DNA of 64,000 nucleotides from Acanthosoma haemorrhoidale (lineage: Eukaryota; Arthropoda; Insecta; Hemiptera; Acanthosomatidae). Each line of letters opens with the position of its first letter. Positions within the stretch are counted from its first letter, which is position 1. Position numbers and translations under genes: made by a program. The notes under the pieces are model-generated. The model saw only the letters and a list, made by a program, of their open reading frames with translations, had not been told where the DNA came from and searched no databases. Positions 34,693-46,309 of the stretch are shown in pieces. The stretch is from contig OV884015.1 in the NCBI GenBank assembly GCA_930367205.1, forward strand, positions 77,329,341 through 77,393,340. The letters run 5' to 3'.

Positions 34693-34804
34693 AAAAAAAA
34701 ACTCGGAATCTCTCCCAATAAATCTTTTTTTTATTGATATTACATCATTAGCCAAAGTTTCGCATATTCTGTTCTGAGGCATCTTCAGTACTACAATTCA
34801 GAAT
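34693..34804 (-). repeat. Short dispersed repeat, copy 2
   Basis: Partner of 345-445 in the same orientation. On the minus strand it reads CTGAAGATGCCTCAGAACAG then GCGAAACTTTGG, the Penelope-like spacing described for copy 1. Confidence 0.45.
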
Positions 34805-36789
34805 CTATTCAAAAATTTATGGATATCAGAACATAAAACACATAAATTTACATATGAAAAATACATACAACCCTGAGAATGAAAACAGTAAAAATAATAA
34901 GTACAGCCATGAATGGTATTATCTGAAAATTCTACTGCAAAAACAAATTTTAAATTGATAAATCAGTATTACATTAAAAGGCAACTCTGTTAAAACAAAA
35001 TCATTTTACCACCTGACGTATATGAAAATTTATTTGCAGAATTTAGAATAGAGACCATTATTGGCATATTTTATAAGGAAAACAATCCTAACTTTGGAGG
35101 GGATGATGTGAGTTAATTTTATAATAAAACGTATTGATACCTAAAAGATGTATCTGGATAAAATAAAACAATAATGAAGTACAATAATAAATACTCCATG
35201 TAAAAACCCGTATTGTGGGAGTACTTGATAAGATTTTATTCCTAAATTGTATACTCATTAAGCGCGGCCACGAAGCTGTAAGGAATTCGGAAGCATATTT
35301 AAGACAGAGAAAGTGGTTAAGAAACGTCGACAGTTGGGAGTGTGCTTAAACGTATTGCTGCACTAAGCGGCTAAGAGCTGTGTTCCGTCTCCGGGCGTAA
35401 TTGACAAATCGGTTGTCACCTTCAGCTCTCCTGTAGCGATTTCACTAACCATGTTTGTTAGCTGCTACCAATGCTCACCGACAGCTTTGTGGACAATCCA
35501 TTCCAAGTTACCATGGTAGATGCCTATTTAGGACAGAATAGAAAAAAAAAATTTTAAATGACAACGTAAAATAAAGTATAATTACTCTATAAGAAATAAA
35601 AAAAAAAAAACTTGAAGATTACCAGCTATCGCCAAATACAGTGACAGATGGATCAACACACAAACAAAAACGATATAATGGAATAGTAAAATACAATATC
35701 GCGTCAAATGAAAACATTTAAATTAATATATACAAACTAAACATACAATAGAAAACTCCAAAGAATTACGAAGCAAAACAACTGAATAAAAGTATGAAAT
35801 ATAGTATAATTAATAAAACATTCCCAAAACTAGCAAGCGTCTGTCTGAATGGTGAGGAGGTATTGGAGTAGGAGGGTTATGAATGTTAGTAAGGATGAAA
35901 TATGGTGAACATTAAAAGAGAACTAGTTCCAGAGAGTAACTGAGTGAGCGAGGAAGGGACAATCGTAAAAAGGTCAGAGAGACAGGAACTTGTGTTACAG
36001 AAGTTGAGAATTCGAACGGTAGTGAATGTATAAGGAGGATGATGAGAATTGACGCTTTAGAAAGGAATGGGCTAAGGAAATATTGTCAACGGAAGGAGGG
36101 AAAGAGCCACCTTAATTTGGCATAAGAATGGTATGTTTTACAATTTACACTTCTGTTGAGGCTGTATTTCGACGGTTCAAAGAACAATTGTTTTATATAT
36201 ATATACCCCGGCATGTGAATTTCGTACAAGAAGAAATAATTTTTGTACATAAAATTGTTTAGGTGAAAGTTGGCGAGAGGCAGGTGTGTCCTTCACTGAC
36301 CGTCATAAAACGTTGGGTTGGATCGACAGGCAATAAAACTTTGGTGGTCAATGGTCAAGGACTCGAGCGTGGTGTTAGAGCCACATATCGGGGTAGTTTG
36401 AATTAAGAAATAAGAAAACCCTTTTTGTTTAAAGAGATCAAATGTCAGCCTCTCGCCTGAGTAAGGTAGGGAGTGGGTAAAGGTAAGAGTAAAGATAAGA
36501 GATAAGATGGCTCTTTCTTCTTAAGACGCAGATGGAGGGCATTTGGCTTCGATGTACCAACCATGTAGGAAGACATCGATGTACATTTGTAAGCATAGCT
36601 GTGGATGGTTATTAGATATAAGTTAAATCTGTTTCATCATTTGAGCTCATACTATTTTTTAATTTTATTTCAACCACATCATCTTGAAAAGCTGATTTAT
36701 AATAAAGAGATTCCTTCCATTTAACACCACGTAAATTTATTAAGATAAATTACTTTGGGTTAGAATTGATTGGGACACTATGAAATTTC
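34805..36789. other. Gene-free stretch
   Basis: No gene recognised. 35255-35520 is a unique balanced-composition island. 35850-36120 is unusually purine-rich on the plus strand. Confidence 0.4.
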
Positions 36790-36893
36790 ATTAAAATCTT
36801 ATTTGCATTATAATTTTACACCAATGCTGTACATAGATATTCTATCAAATTCTGACCGTACAGCATTGGCGTATAATCAAATATATTTTAATT
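36790..36893. repeat. Inverted repeat able to form a hairpin
   Basis: CCAATGCTGTAC (36821-36832) and GTACAGCATTGG (36858-36869) are perfect inverse complements around a 25-base loop. Pairing continues outward with gaps through ATTATA/TATAAT-like and ATTAAAAT/ATTTTAAT blocks, to arms of about 36-43 bases. The size fits a foldback element or an RNA hairpin. No target duplication was identified. Confidence 0.7.
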
Positions 36894-37228
36894 GTACTGT
36901 TGAGCTTATAGGCGTTGGTTTGAGGGTGAGTCAGGCGGATATATAAATGGATGGATGTATGTATCCGTTCACAATATATTGTATCACTAATATATTAATG
37001 CACGTAGGTGTATCAAATACATTAGAAACTTCATTTCGCCGCACACTTGGCTTTTACGTTTTAGGAGTGTTTACAGCTTCAATACACTTCAATATGTGGC
37101 GGTGACTACCTCGGCCTAGAAAGACCTAAGCGTTTTCTTATTTGTTTAAGATCTCCTTTAATTGTTCATCATCAGTGCCATTACGTTCATTTTTTTATCG
37201 CTGTGATTCTAACACAGATTTGAAATGC

Positions 37229-37395
37229 TGCCCACGCAGCCTAGTGCGTAACGCACTGTACTACTTAATCTGGAGGCCTAGGTTTGATTCGCAGCTTCAA
37301 AGGGTGTAATTGTGGAGGATATGTTAGACCCAGGTCTGCACGGCATCGTGAGGAAAAATAAGTAGGTACTTGAAAAAATACTTAGAAAAAAATGA
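37229..37395 (+). repeat. tRNA-derived SINE-like unit
   Basis: CAGCCTAGTGCG (37237-37248) matches the A box at about 10 of 12 positions and GGTTTGATTCG (37281-37291) matches the B box at 9 of 11, with normal spacing. A non-tRNA body follows (GGGTGTAATTGTGGAGG, CAGGTCTGCACGGCATCGTG) and ends in A-rich sequence. The acceptor stem does not pair properly, so it is a SINE-type unit rather than a working tRNA gene. Confidence 0.5.
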
Positions 37396-37399
37396 AGCT

Positions 37400-39479
37400 T
37401 GAGAAGTTTCTGGATGTTCTTCCAGCATATGTGGCTTGAGGTTTACCACATTTTATTACATACATATATACTCAATTTCAAAATTTTTAAATGGACGGAG
37501 TCCGTTTATGAATGTCTTTTTTTAACGAATATTGTTGAATGATGTACTTGCACATAATTTGTGGAACACTTTTTTTTAAGTTTTCATATTTATTTCTTCA
37601 ATGGAGTAGAGGGGTAGATAGATGAATGATTGGGTCCCGATTCATGTCAAATTATTTCGTACATGCTGTCAAAAACACACGGATTGGTATTTGATAAATG
37701 TATGTTCTGAGTTCAAACTGTAGTACCAGCAGCTTTTTGTATGATGTTTAAAATGTGCAGAACACATTTGGGTATCTCGAAATCCATGAACTTCAACCTA
37801 ACTTTTAATTGCAAGTGATTAATTTAAACCATGGTGGAATGCTAAAAAGTAAAATTTGAATAGAAAACTCTGATGGAATTCTATAGATGTCTTTCAAATA
37901 TGCCACGGGATTCATATATGCTATCATAGCTGAAAAGACTTTGAGAATATTTAAAATCTTAATATGTTCAGCATTAACAGACGTGTCTTTGCTATCGTTT
38001 CTGATGATTGAGTACATACTTTGGACCTCAATTTGTTGAAATATGTTCACAAAAAACAAAAATATTACGGTATATTTTGTTTAGTAAATTTGTGTGCAGT
38101 AAACTGGCTTTTATGTTTTTTAAGCAGACTTTTTACAGAAATATTGAGTTTGCTCCTTGGTCTGCGCAAACAAAAGTATTTCCTGTCCCTACGTAGATCG
38201 TAATTAAAAAACCCTGTTATTACCACCTAACATTAAATCAATTTGAAAGTTATTGAAGACTTGGAATGCAAACATTTGAAATTTTAACTGTTGTTTACAT
38301 ATTTTTTTTCCGGTTCAATGAAAGCATGATTCGAATAGGAAAGTGTCAAATTTTAAAATTAGTTGTCTTGGAGTAATGTGTGCCTGATGCAACCGTGAAA
38401 GGCACTATGCTCCTTAGAGGCTAATGATGTAACTGTGATTCCTACTACGATAATATTCCGTCTTGTTTTTTCCACCGCCAGCGGCACCCTCCTTGGAAAT
38501 GCGCCTTATAGGGCAGTCCACGAACCGCAGGACTGCCGAGTAGAAAAAGAGCAACAATCACCCCGAGGACTCGCTCCGGCTTCGTTATAAATTTGTTTCC
38601 ATCATGAGGGAAAAGAGCCGAGGAGTAGGGAAAAAAAAAAAAACTTTTCAAGAGTTCCATAATTCAGGAGGGTTGGAGCGCCGGGATTGGTTATTCATGC
38701 GACCGAGACGGACCAATGAGGATCGAGTACCCTTCCCAGGAGCATCCTATCATTAACCGTCCAGATCCCATGGGTGGGGGTACGGCGGTAGAGTCAATCA
38801 GCTGGAAGGAATAGACTAATTTATTACAGGCGGGATGACATTTAATGGCTCTTACTTCCAGGAGAAAATAGAGAGTCCTATCTCTCTGATAGATAATATA
38901 TGGCGGGACCCGACCGCAATATTTCCACATGGATAGCACGCCTCTCCTGGCCAAAGAAACTTTTCTCTACTGTTATTGCATTCTGAGCACCCCCTGCCAA
39001 CCCCATCCTCTTGTGGGCCGGCCGCTTTGTGAAATCCAACAGCAGAAGTACAAGAATTTCTTACTTCAGATGAGAGCTCTAATTTTGTTTCTAAATAATG
39101 AAATTAGTCTATTAAATATTGGGGTTTTCTAAACCTAGCAACGTATCATTTCACCGATTGTATTCATATCATTATACCAATATTCATTTAGATACCTTCA
39201 CTTTGTTATTTTCACGTTATTATTGACAATTCGATTGAAATTTCGTAAGTTTAGTCAGTTAGAGTCACAAGTCCTACACTTCTTCATGACGATTGATTTT
39301 TTTTAATTGCGAACTATTGCTTGATTAGTAAGTAGCTAGTGTTTGATCAGTGCTCATGTCGTCACTTAATCTAGTCCTTCCTCTATTATATGTCTTATCT
39401 GGGATAAGCTTCCACCTTCAACTTATACAACTGACTTATTCAACTTGATTTAAATGTTAGGTTGTCTCGAGAAGAAGTG
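37400..39479. other. Gene-free stretch
   Basis: No gene recognised. 38440-39040 is G+C richer and contains several overlapping short frames on both strands without known domains. Confidence 0.35.
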
Positions 39480-39725
39480 ACTGTGATGTATCTGTGTCAG
39501 TATAATATTTTTGCATTTACACTAATTCAGTTTTTGTTGTTGAAAAGTAGATGAGGTACGAGAATTATTGTTTTTTTTATCTTTAAGAAACATTTCTACC
39601 ATATTCAATGAAACCTTTGGATGTTTTAAATGATCTGTGCCAAAACAACTTAATTAATAGCTAGTGGGAAAAGAAGCCTTCCGAAATTAACATTAATATA
39701 ACAATAACTAAGTTCATTAAGTCAA
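39480..39725 (+). repeat. Dispersed repeat, inverted partner at 48.8 kb
   Basis: Read in reverse this matches 48775-49085: TGACACAGATAC, GAATTATT, ACCATATTCAATGAAACC, TTTGGATGTTTTAAAT, CCAAAACAACTTAATTA, CCCACTAGCT and AACTTAGTTATTG-type blocks in the same order. The two copies lie 9 kb apart in opposite orientation. No reading frame or inverted termini seen; class unknown. Confidence 0.65.
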
Positions 39726-39825
39726 TAAAAACTTATAAATCTATCATTAATTCTATTGAATCTAAATTTGTTGCCACTGAAGACTTTACCTTCCTAATTA
39801 ATGAATTTGCTAAAGTTAAATTTAG

Positions 39826-39920
39826 AATAGGAAATACAAAAATAATTTGCAAATAGATTCGCATGAGGATCTATAATTATCTGTAAATTTAAAGGGGCTA
39901 TGAAAGAAAGAAAAAAAAAA
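39826..39920 (+). mobile_element. LINE-B 3' tail fragment
   Basis: AATAATTTGCAAATAGATTCGC, AGGATCTATAATTATCTGT and AAAGGGGCTATGAAAG followed by an A run equal the last 90 bases of LINE-B at 46675-46763. Confidence 0.8.
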
Positions 39921-40021
39921 GTTGATATCCATACAATAAATATTTTGAAAATAAAAATTGTGTTTCGTGGTCCAAGAATTAGTAAATATAAAAAAATAGA
40001 GCCCAGAAAGCATTTATACAA

Positions 40022-40035
40022 CCCCCCCCCCCCCC
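40022..40035. repeat. Poly(C) run
   Basis: An uninterrupted C run, one of four G/C homopolymers in this AT-rich window (others at about 20880-20890, 57932-57941 and 59092-59102). Confidence 0.8.
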
Positions 40036-40094
40036 ATCCAAGTGATAACAAGATGGGGTTCATGGATAGAATCAGCACTGTTTTACGCTCTAAG

Positions 40095-40424
40095 TTGCAG
40101 ACAAAATGAAAAAAGCTCAGAACATTCAGAAAGTTAATTAAATCACTGTATCAAACGTCGAAACTTGTTTCTTAGTGAAAGCTGTAAATTAGTGCAAAAC
40201 TAAGGGGCACAGTTAAATTAGTTTTAAAAAATAAATTAAAAGGGTTTTAACCAAAACGTTTTCAAACAAATTTAATGACCCGTTTATTTTTTTTAATTTA
40301 AGAATGCCCCTTCAACACCTGTATATGTAGAGAGGTCCTTTTTAATTTCTATTCATTTATTATCTGACAAACGAGTCAGTTTCACTCAAGTAAATTTTGA
40401 AACACCTGTGCTTAATATACCTAC
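40095..40424 (+). repeat. Unclassified dispersed repeat, copy 2
   Basis: Partner of 8350-8724 in the same orientation, sharing GCAAAACTAAGGGGCACAGT exactly and the other blocks listed there. It is about 45 bases shorter, mainly in the A+T-rich middle. Confidence 0.7.
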
Positions 40425-42179
40425 TGAGCAAGTTTCTAAGACTCGGAATGCTTGGTAATGTTTTTCCACTTACTTTTTTGAAAAAACGTAATATTTTGCG
40501 TGTAAATTTGGGCCTTAATAGATAGTGCGTTCTTAATGATTTTTACAATCTAGCTTCAATCAAAAGGATCTTAGTTGAAACTAAATTTCTGTGAATCACT
40601 TAAATATTTTCAGATCCTGAATAAGTCTTCCAAATCCTTGGATGTATTTCTTTTTCTGTTTTTCTGGTATAATTTCTGAATAAATATATTTTGCTGTTAT
40701 AAAATCAGTCAACGCCACATGGCTGCGTTTCATTTGACCGCACTTCTAATGTAAAGCATGATTTTTGGACGTCGTTGGAGTCCATCTAGTTTTTAGAATT
40801 TATAGTATTGCAATCCTACATACTACTTTTACATTGCTACCTTGTTGTACGTTTGTTCATTGACAGAAGAAAGGTGTCGCCTCACTAACTTGCACTGTGA
40901 TGAGGACTGGACGAGTATGTCTCAGCCTTGTAAGGGAAAATCAGTACCGGGAAACCGAACTAATGATTGCGCGAATTCCTTCGAACTGATCCCGCTATAC
41001 ATCCACACCATTTACCGACTTGGGTGGCTTGGTGCGTATTATTGGCGTTCCATGGATCTAGTTAATTTGCTCTCGGCACCCCACGTTCATCAAACAGCTG
41101 ATGGAACCAGCCGCTTTCTAACAAACATGAAATCAGTATTGGTCAAAACTGAAATTGTTGGTCATAACTAAAACACCGATGACTAATGGTTATTAAGCGT
41201 TTAGTCAGTGATTTACTCACGGGCAAATAAGTTTACCTAATGCGATATGCCCTATGCTCAGGACGAAATGAGACAGTTTCCGTATTCAATTAAGGTCTGT
41301 TCGGATATTCTTCCTCCCTACGTGCGTGACGGCGAGTTTTCTTCAAAGTCCCAACGTGAGGGACGTTGGGTTCATTATGGAAGTTATGGTGCCCTGGCTG
41401 GGATATTTCTCTAAGGGATGGTTCTCTGGAGGTGGAGATTCGAAGCACGAGCCCCCGCTAATGAAACATGTTGCCATCATATTGCCAAGTAAGAAATGAG
41501 CAACTTAGGCTCCGCCTCATAAGGGCGGGTCATCTATCTCGGTGCCCGGCCCCGAAAAACCTCCCTCAGGCCGCACACCGAATACTAATTTATAAATATA
41601 TATATAGGGCTGTCTTATCTAGGACGGCCACGCCCACGCCACCTCCCACTAATTGAAAATCATCGCGAACACATTTTCACAGAGGGAGTCAAAAATATGG
41701 CAATTAATTATCAATAGCGTTGGTCTCATCATCTTCACCGAAAACAACTGAATATTAAGAATTATAATATAACTAGTTGGCCCATGGACCAGTGGCCTTG
41801 TAATTTCTATTAATTTTTTACGGCTTCTTTGATTTTTTTATTGAAAATCAGAGACACCTGTGAACATTAAATTTCACTTCGATATTCTATTTCACTTGCC
41901 GATGGCTTTATAAATATTTTCAACTCCACAGAGTAGTTTAAAAGTTATTAATTAATTAGTAATTAAAAATAAATTTTCTTCTATCTTATTGGGTCTTTAT
42001 TTGTGTCAGTGAAAAAATCAGAACTTTAAATCATAAATTCCTTATGAATTAGGACTTGTTAAATCTTAAACGGTTTAGATTTAGCAGCAAAGAACAGTGC
42101 AATCGACCCCTTCCTAATTGAAATTAGACCCTCCTTCATCTTCGGCGATTAACATAATCATAGTTTTCATAGTTTTAAT
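40425..42179. other. Gene-free stretch
   Basis: No gene recognised. The 109-codon frame at 40842-41171 is one of the longer open frames but matches no domain I know. A small hairpin CCCAACGTGAGGGACGTTGGG-type lies near 41350-41371. Confidence 0.35.
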
Positions 42180-42248
42180 CATTATTTAATTCCCTCACAC
42201 CACCACATTTTTCCCTGATCATATAATTAGAGAGCTAAGAAAAAAAAC
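42180..42248 (+). mobile_element. Short LINE-A tail upstream of the main copy
   Basis: TCCCTCACACCACCAC, TTTTTCCCTGATCA and TAGAGAGCTAAGAAAAAAAAC match the last 70 bases of the LINE-A 3' end, with an internal deletion. It was already there when the large LINE-A inserted directly after it. Confidence 0.7.
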
Positions 42249-42516
42249 AAAACATTTTCCCCTCTATAAAGTTGCAACTATAGTGTGAAACGATAGATTA
42301 TCTTCTCTTAAAAATTGACCTAGCTCTCGTTGCGTTAGGTTGTGTAAAAACTGAATGCACAGTTTATGAACAATAAGAGACGCTATCCAGCTTCCATTGT
42401 GCCAAGACCTCAAATCTGGTGAAGTCACATATGACTTACGTGATTCCCCCGAAAGAAAAATTCACGACAATGTTGAGGGATTACAACAGCCCAAACGACA
42501 CTGTTGACCCAGAACA

Positions 42517-43230
42517 GTGACAAACTCTTTCGAACCACTGAACACGGTTCAACAACGTGCTCCACAAACCGAGCCCACGACTACTAGGCCCAAGCCAATA
42601 CCTCCCCTAGTCATGGGGAAGTTAAATAGTTATGACCTTACACGCCTACTAACCGAACACAAAACTACGGGATACCGAGTAGTACAAGGGCAACAGGACA
42701 CTGAAGTGTTTTGTGGCACGGGGCAGGACATAATATCAACAGTCGCCGCTCTTATAGCAGCAAAAGTACCTTTCCACACCTACGCCCTGAGGGGGAACAA
42801 AACCGAAAAAAAGTTTCTATTACACGGATTCGATTTAACTCGGTCTACATGCTCAAAAAAAGTAACCGAAATGGCACTAAAACTGAAATTGAGCCAGTTC
42901 TCGTAATAGGGGACGCCACACTTACTGCAGACAAACCTAAACAAATCCGCCATGTAAGCAATGTGCTCTTCTGAGTAAGCAGATATAACGAGAAGCGAGG
43001 CATCCCCATGTCCCTAAATTGCCAAGAATATGGCCATACTAGGCGATATTGTTTTAAATCCCCAAAATGCATGAGGTGTGCTACTTTGTGCTAACTGCGG
43101 GGAGGACCATGTTGCTTCGTTTCAACAATGCCCCTACAGACTAAAACTGATGCAGGCAATGGTGGTTAGACACCAGGCCCAGCACAAAACAATTGCATTA
43201 CCTAGGGACGCTAGATACGCTCCGGCACCC
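42517..43230 (+). pseudogene. LINE-A ORF1 (Gag-like RNA-binding protein), broken
   Basis: The first 130 codons (42517-42906) carry the RRM-like region of Jockey-type Gag proteins, visible as KTTGYRVVQGQQDTEVFC and AAKVPFHTYALRGNKTEKKF. A frameshift near 42880 moves the sequence to another frame. A CCHC-type zinc-knuckle region follows at 43018-43075 (CQEYGHTRRYC then CMRC), in which the first cysteine of the first knuckle appears to be replaced by leucine. A stop then interrupts. ORF1 proteins of this group bind element RNA and form the cytoplasmic ribonucleoprotein; this copy cannot do so. Confidence 0.8.
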
Positions 43231-43443
43231 ACACCTCCAAGATAAACGGCTTTATATTCTCAGGTGACCTGGGCAGCACCTAATAACGGAAGGGTTTCCC
43301 GCGCCCTCGGCTCCACCCAATTTAAACATGGACGCCATGTTAAACATGTTAGGCACCATGATCACATCCATGAACCAGCTGAAGTCACAGCTGACTGGTC
43401 TCATTGAAAGAGTTCTGGCTAGACTCGAAAGAACAGTAACTCC

Positions 43444-46042
43444 ATGATTGGGCACAATATTCTCAATTAGAACGTTTGCGGCCTTAGGCCCAAACAAGGC
43501 GATGTCGAAGCTATCTTAAGTTGTCATAACCTGGATGTAGCAGTTCTAACAGATACCAGACTGAAGGACTGCTACTGTCGTCAGGCAGGAAGTGCCATGC
43601 AAACGTTTAGACCCAGTGGTGCCGCCTGACGGGGATCACTACATAGTTACCCTCCAACTCCGATTGACTAGCAATATCGTCGTAACTGGGATTTACAGAC
43701 AACCAAGGACAAATCTGACGACAGCCAGGCTCCTAATCACTCAGATCAGCAAAGACAAAAGGCACGTCATTATTGGAGACCTCACTCAATGCCTACTACA
43801 CTATTTTCCCCAGACGTGGAAGCATGCCGTCGTCGCCCCACTTCTCAGCTCACTGGTGGAGTGGAACAAAAGCTAACGCCCTCGGCAGACATATTATCAA
43901 GACGCCGTTCACAGTGATCCACCAACGCTTACCGACATTTCGACAATATGGAAACCCAGATAGAACCTCCACACCGGACTTATTTCTAAACCAACAACCT
44001 CATCGGGTCACCGGCTGCTCGGCGATTGACTTTGAATCTTCGGATTATCGGCCTATTCTCTACGAGCTATAAGGTAATATTCCAGAGCCACGTGCTACAA
44101 GATATTAGTGCCGAATTGCCCCCAATTGCGCCTCTGAGAAATACTTGGGATATTGACAGCGCCATCTATTAGTTGCAGGCCACCATAGTCCAAGCAGCTG
44201 ATGCCTCCATACCGAAGTTCGCCCCGGTATCGACTTCCCTGAGGAAGCCACCGGAACACATCATGCAACTGATACGGCAACGTTATAATATCAAAAACAG
44301 GTGGTTCTGGACGAAAAACAAAGACCTGAGGCCTGTGCTAAACGCTCTAACTACCCAGATTACATTTCTGATGATCCAGTGGAAGAGCTCTATATGGGGT
44401 GACCGTCTCCGCAGTTTGCATAGTGACTACAAAACATTCTGGGGGTTGGTAAAAACCAATGTAACCAAGAAAAATGCAGTAAGACTGGTAGACAACGGGC
44501 AGTCCATCTCGGTTGCAGAGCAGGCAGACATACTAGCCGACCACTTGAGAGGGAATAGTGACAGCAAGCCAATCACAGCACCCAACCGGCAGACCCCAAC
44601 CCTCACCACAATACATACCTCCTACTACCAGGTTACAGCAATCATTCGTCGCACCAGAGGCAACAAAGCACCAGGGGATGATGACATCCAAAACATCCTT
44701 CCGAAGCAGCTGCCACGGAATGGGGGTATCCCACATAGTCGTCAACTCTTCTCTGAGACTACACTATTTTCCCCAGACGTGGAAGCATGCCGTCGTCGCC
44801 CCACTTCTGAAGCCGGCCAAAAGTGGATATGAGCCAGCTCACTACAGGCCCATCAGTCTGCTGACCCAATTGTCAAAGATCTACGAGAGGATTCTGTACA
44901 ACCATCTCACCAGACACTATGACTCACAAGACATTATCCCACCTCAACAGACCGGCTTCAGTAAAGGACTTAGTTCGGACTGAAATCTGGTGAAACTACA
45001 GCAGCACGTTACAACGAACATGCGAATCAACAGAGTCACTGCGATGATCTCCCTTGATTGCTCGAAATCATTCGACTCTATGATCACACACTCCTACGAC
45101 GTCTGAACGAGCATAATTTCCTGTGCAACTACAGAACATAATGGCTCCTATCTCGCAGGCAGAACCTTTTCTGTGCGAATAGGAGCCATATCAACCACAA
45201 GAAGAGATTTCATGGTCGGAGTTCCTCAAGGGTTGGTGCTGGGACCCCTACTCTTCAACATCTACACCGCGCACATAGTAGGAGCATCATACTTCAACTG
45301 TGAGGTAGCGGCATATGCGGACCACATAGGGGTCTACAGCACCAGCCTCAACCCAGCGAAAGCTCTAAAGGCGGCAGAGGGCGCCAGTCAGTTAATCAAT
45401 GACAGGCTGCGAGCTGTCCACATTCAAGTCAACCCAGCCAAGACGCAAGGAAACGTTTTCTCGTTCCAGCAAAGGAAAAGAAAGCTTCCACCCAGCTTCA
45501 ACATAGACGGGACTGATTGCAAACTTGCCAATAGCATATGCTACCTAGGCATTAACCTAGGCAGACACATGACGTTCGGCGCACACCTGCAGAAGCTGAA
45601 AAGAGTACTTAGGACTTACTACTCTCTCCAGCATCTCATCACAAGCCCGGCTATATCCCTGAGGCTGAAACTGCTCATATATCAGATCGTCCTGAGGCCA
45701 GCACTGCTGTTTGAAACTTCGCTTTTCCGTTTTCCACACACCAGCACCATAACTAGACTCCAGAGCTTTCAGGACAACATCCTGCGCACGGCACTATGGC
45801 ATGCCCCTTTTCGTGAAATGAAGGCTCCTGACATCCACGAAAAGTTCGAGGTCCCCACCATCACCGAAGCCATCAGAAGAAGACACATCAAATTCTTCGA
45901 CTCGATGAAACATTGCCGAAACCCCATATTCCAAGACCTGGCACCCCCACCACTACCGGCAAGATGGCAACTATCTAGATATGGGAAAGCAGACCAAATG
46001 GTGGACATCACGGCCCTTGGCCAACCAACAACAAGCCTCTGA
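43444..46042 (+). pseudogene. LINE-A ORF2 (endonuclease and reverse transcriptase), broken
   Basis: The likely start is ATG at 43444, followed by a premature stop eight codons on. The APE-type endonuclease is visible as NVCGLRPKQGDVEAIL and VLTDTRLKD (the usual glutamate of the ET pair reads aspartate), IIGDL near 43770, and SSDYRP near 44040 (usual SDH, histidine changed to tyrosine). The reverse transcriptase follows: HYRPISLL near 44840, SLDCSKSFD near 45055 (motif A), GVPQGLVLGPLLFNIY at 45212-45265 (motif B) and AYADHIGVYS at 45311-45340. Motif C is YADH instead of YADD. The last 290 codons (45173-46042) are open to the natural stop after TTSL. Several frameshifts and stops lie between 43444 and 45170. 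Confidence 0.85.
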
Positions 46043-46309
46043 CAGGCACCCATCACTGCTATCCAACTGAATGAGCTTGCACTAAAAGCCTAGAGAGACT
46101 CTTGGCTCAGCCTTCAGTGGACTCTCACCACTGCACCGCAACATTTCCACCTCTACCTAGGCTTCCCAACCTCCTTAATTCCCGCATTCCACCTTCAAAC
46201 AGGTACTACTAGTGAAAGGATTCGCTCACCCCAAATAAATTCCTTTATTTTTCCCTGATCCATAATCTTAAAAATTTAAGAGCTAAGGTGGAAAAAAAAC
46301 ATTTTCCCA

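Larger units (their letters stand above)
42262..46298 (+). mobile_element. Nearly full-length LINE-A (Jockey-type non-LTR retrotransposon), inactive
   Basis: About 4.0 kb, bounded by ACATTTTCCC at 42252-42261 and 46299-46308 (10 bases, or up to 13 if the preceding A residues count), with an 8-A run just before the right copy. The order is a 255-base 5' leader, a Gag-like first frame, an endonuclease/reverse-transcriptase second frame and a 250-base 3' untranslated region with TTCCTTTATTTTTCCCTGAT near the end. The length and gene order are those of a complete Jockey-clade element. G+C is clearly higher than the flanks. Multiple stops and frameshifts, a changed catalytic YADD and a 51-base duplication inactivate it. 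Confidence 0.9.

Noticed and set aside
40842..41171. 109-codon frame with several cysteines and an N-glycosylation-like site
   Set aside because: No signal peptide, repeat or domain recognised; composition not clearly coding.
44390..44745. Three overlapping minus-strand frames opposite the LINE-A polymerase
   Set aside because: Shadows of the plus-strand ORF2; their residues are explained by antisense reading of the reverse transcriptase.
45557..46056. Minus-strand frames opposite the LINE-A C-terminus
   Set aside because: Shadows of the same 290-codon plus-strand frame; the same shadow recurs at 57043-57366.
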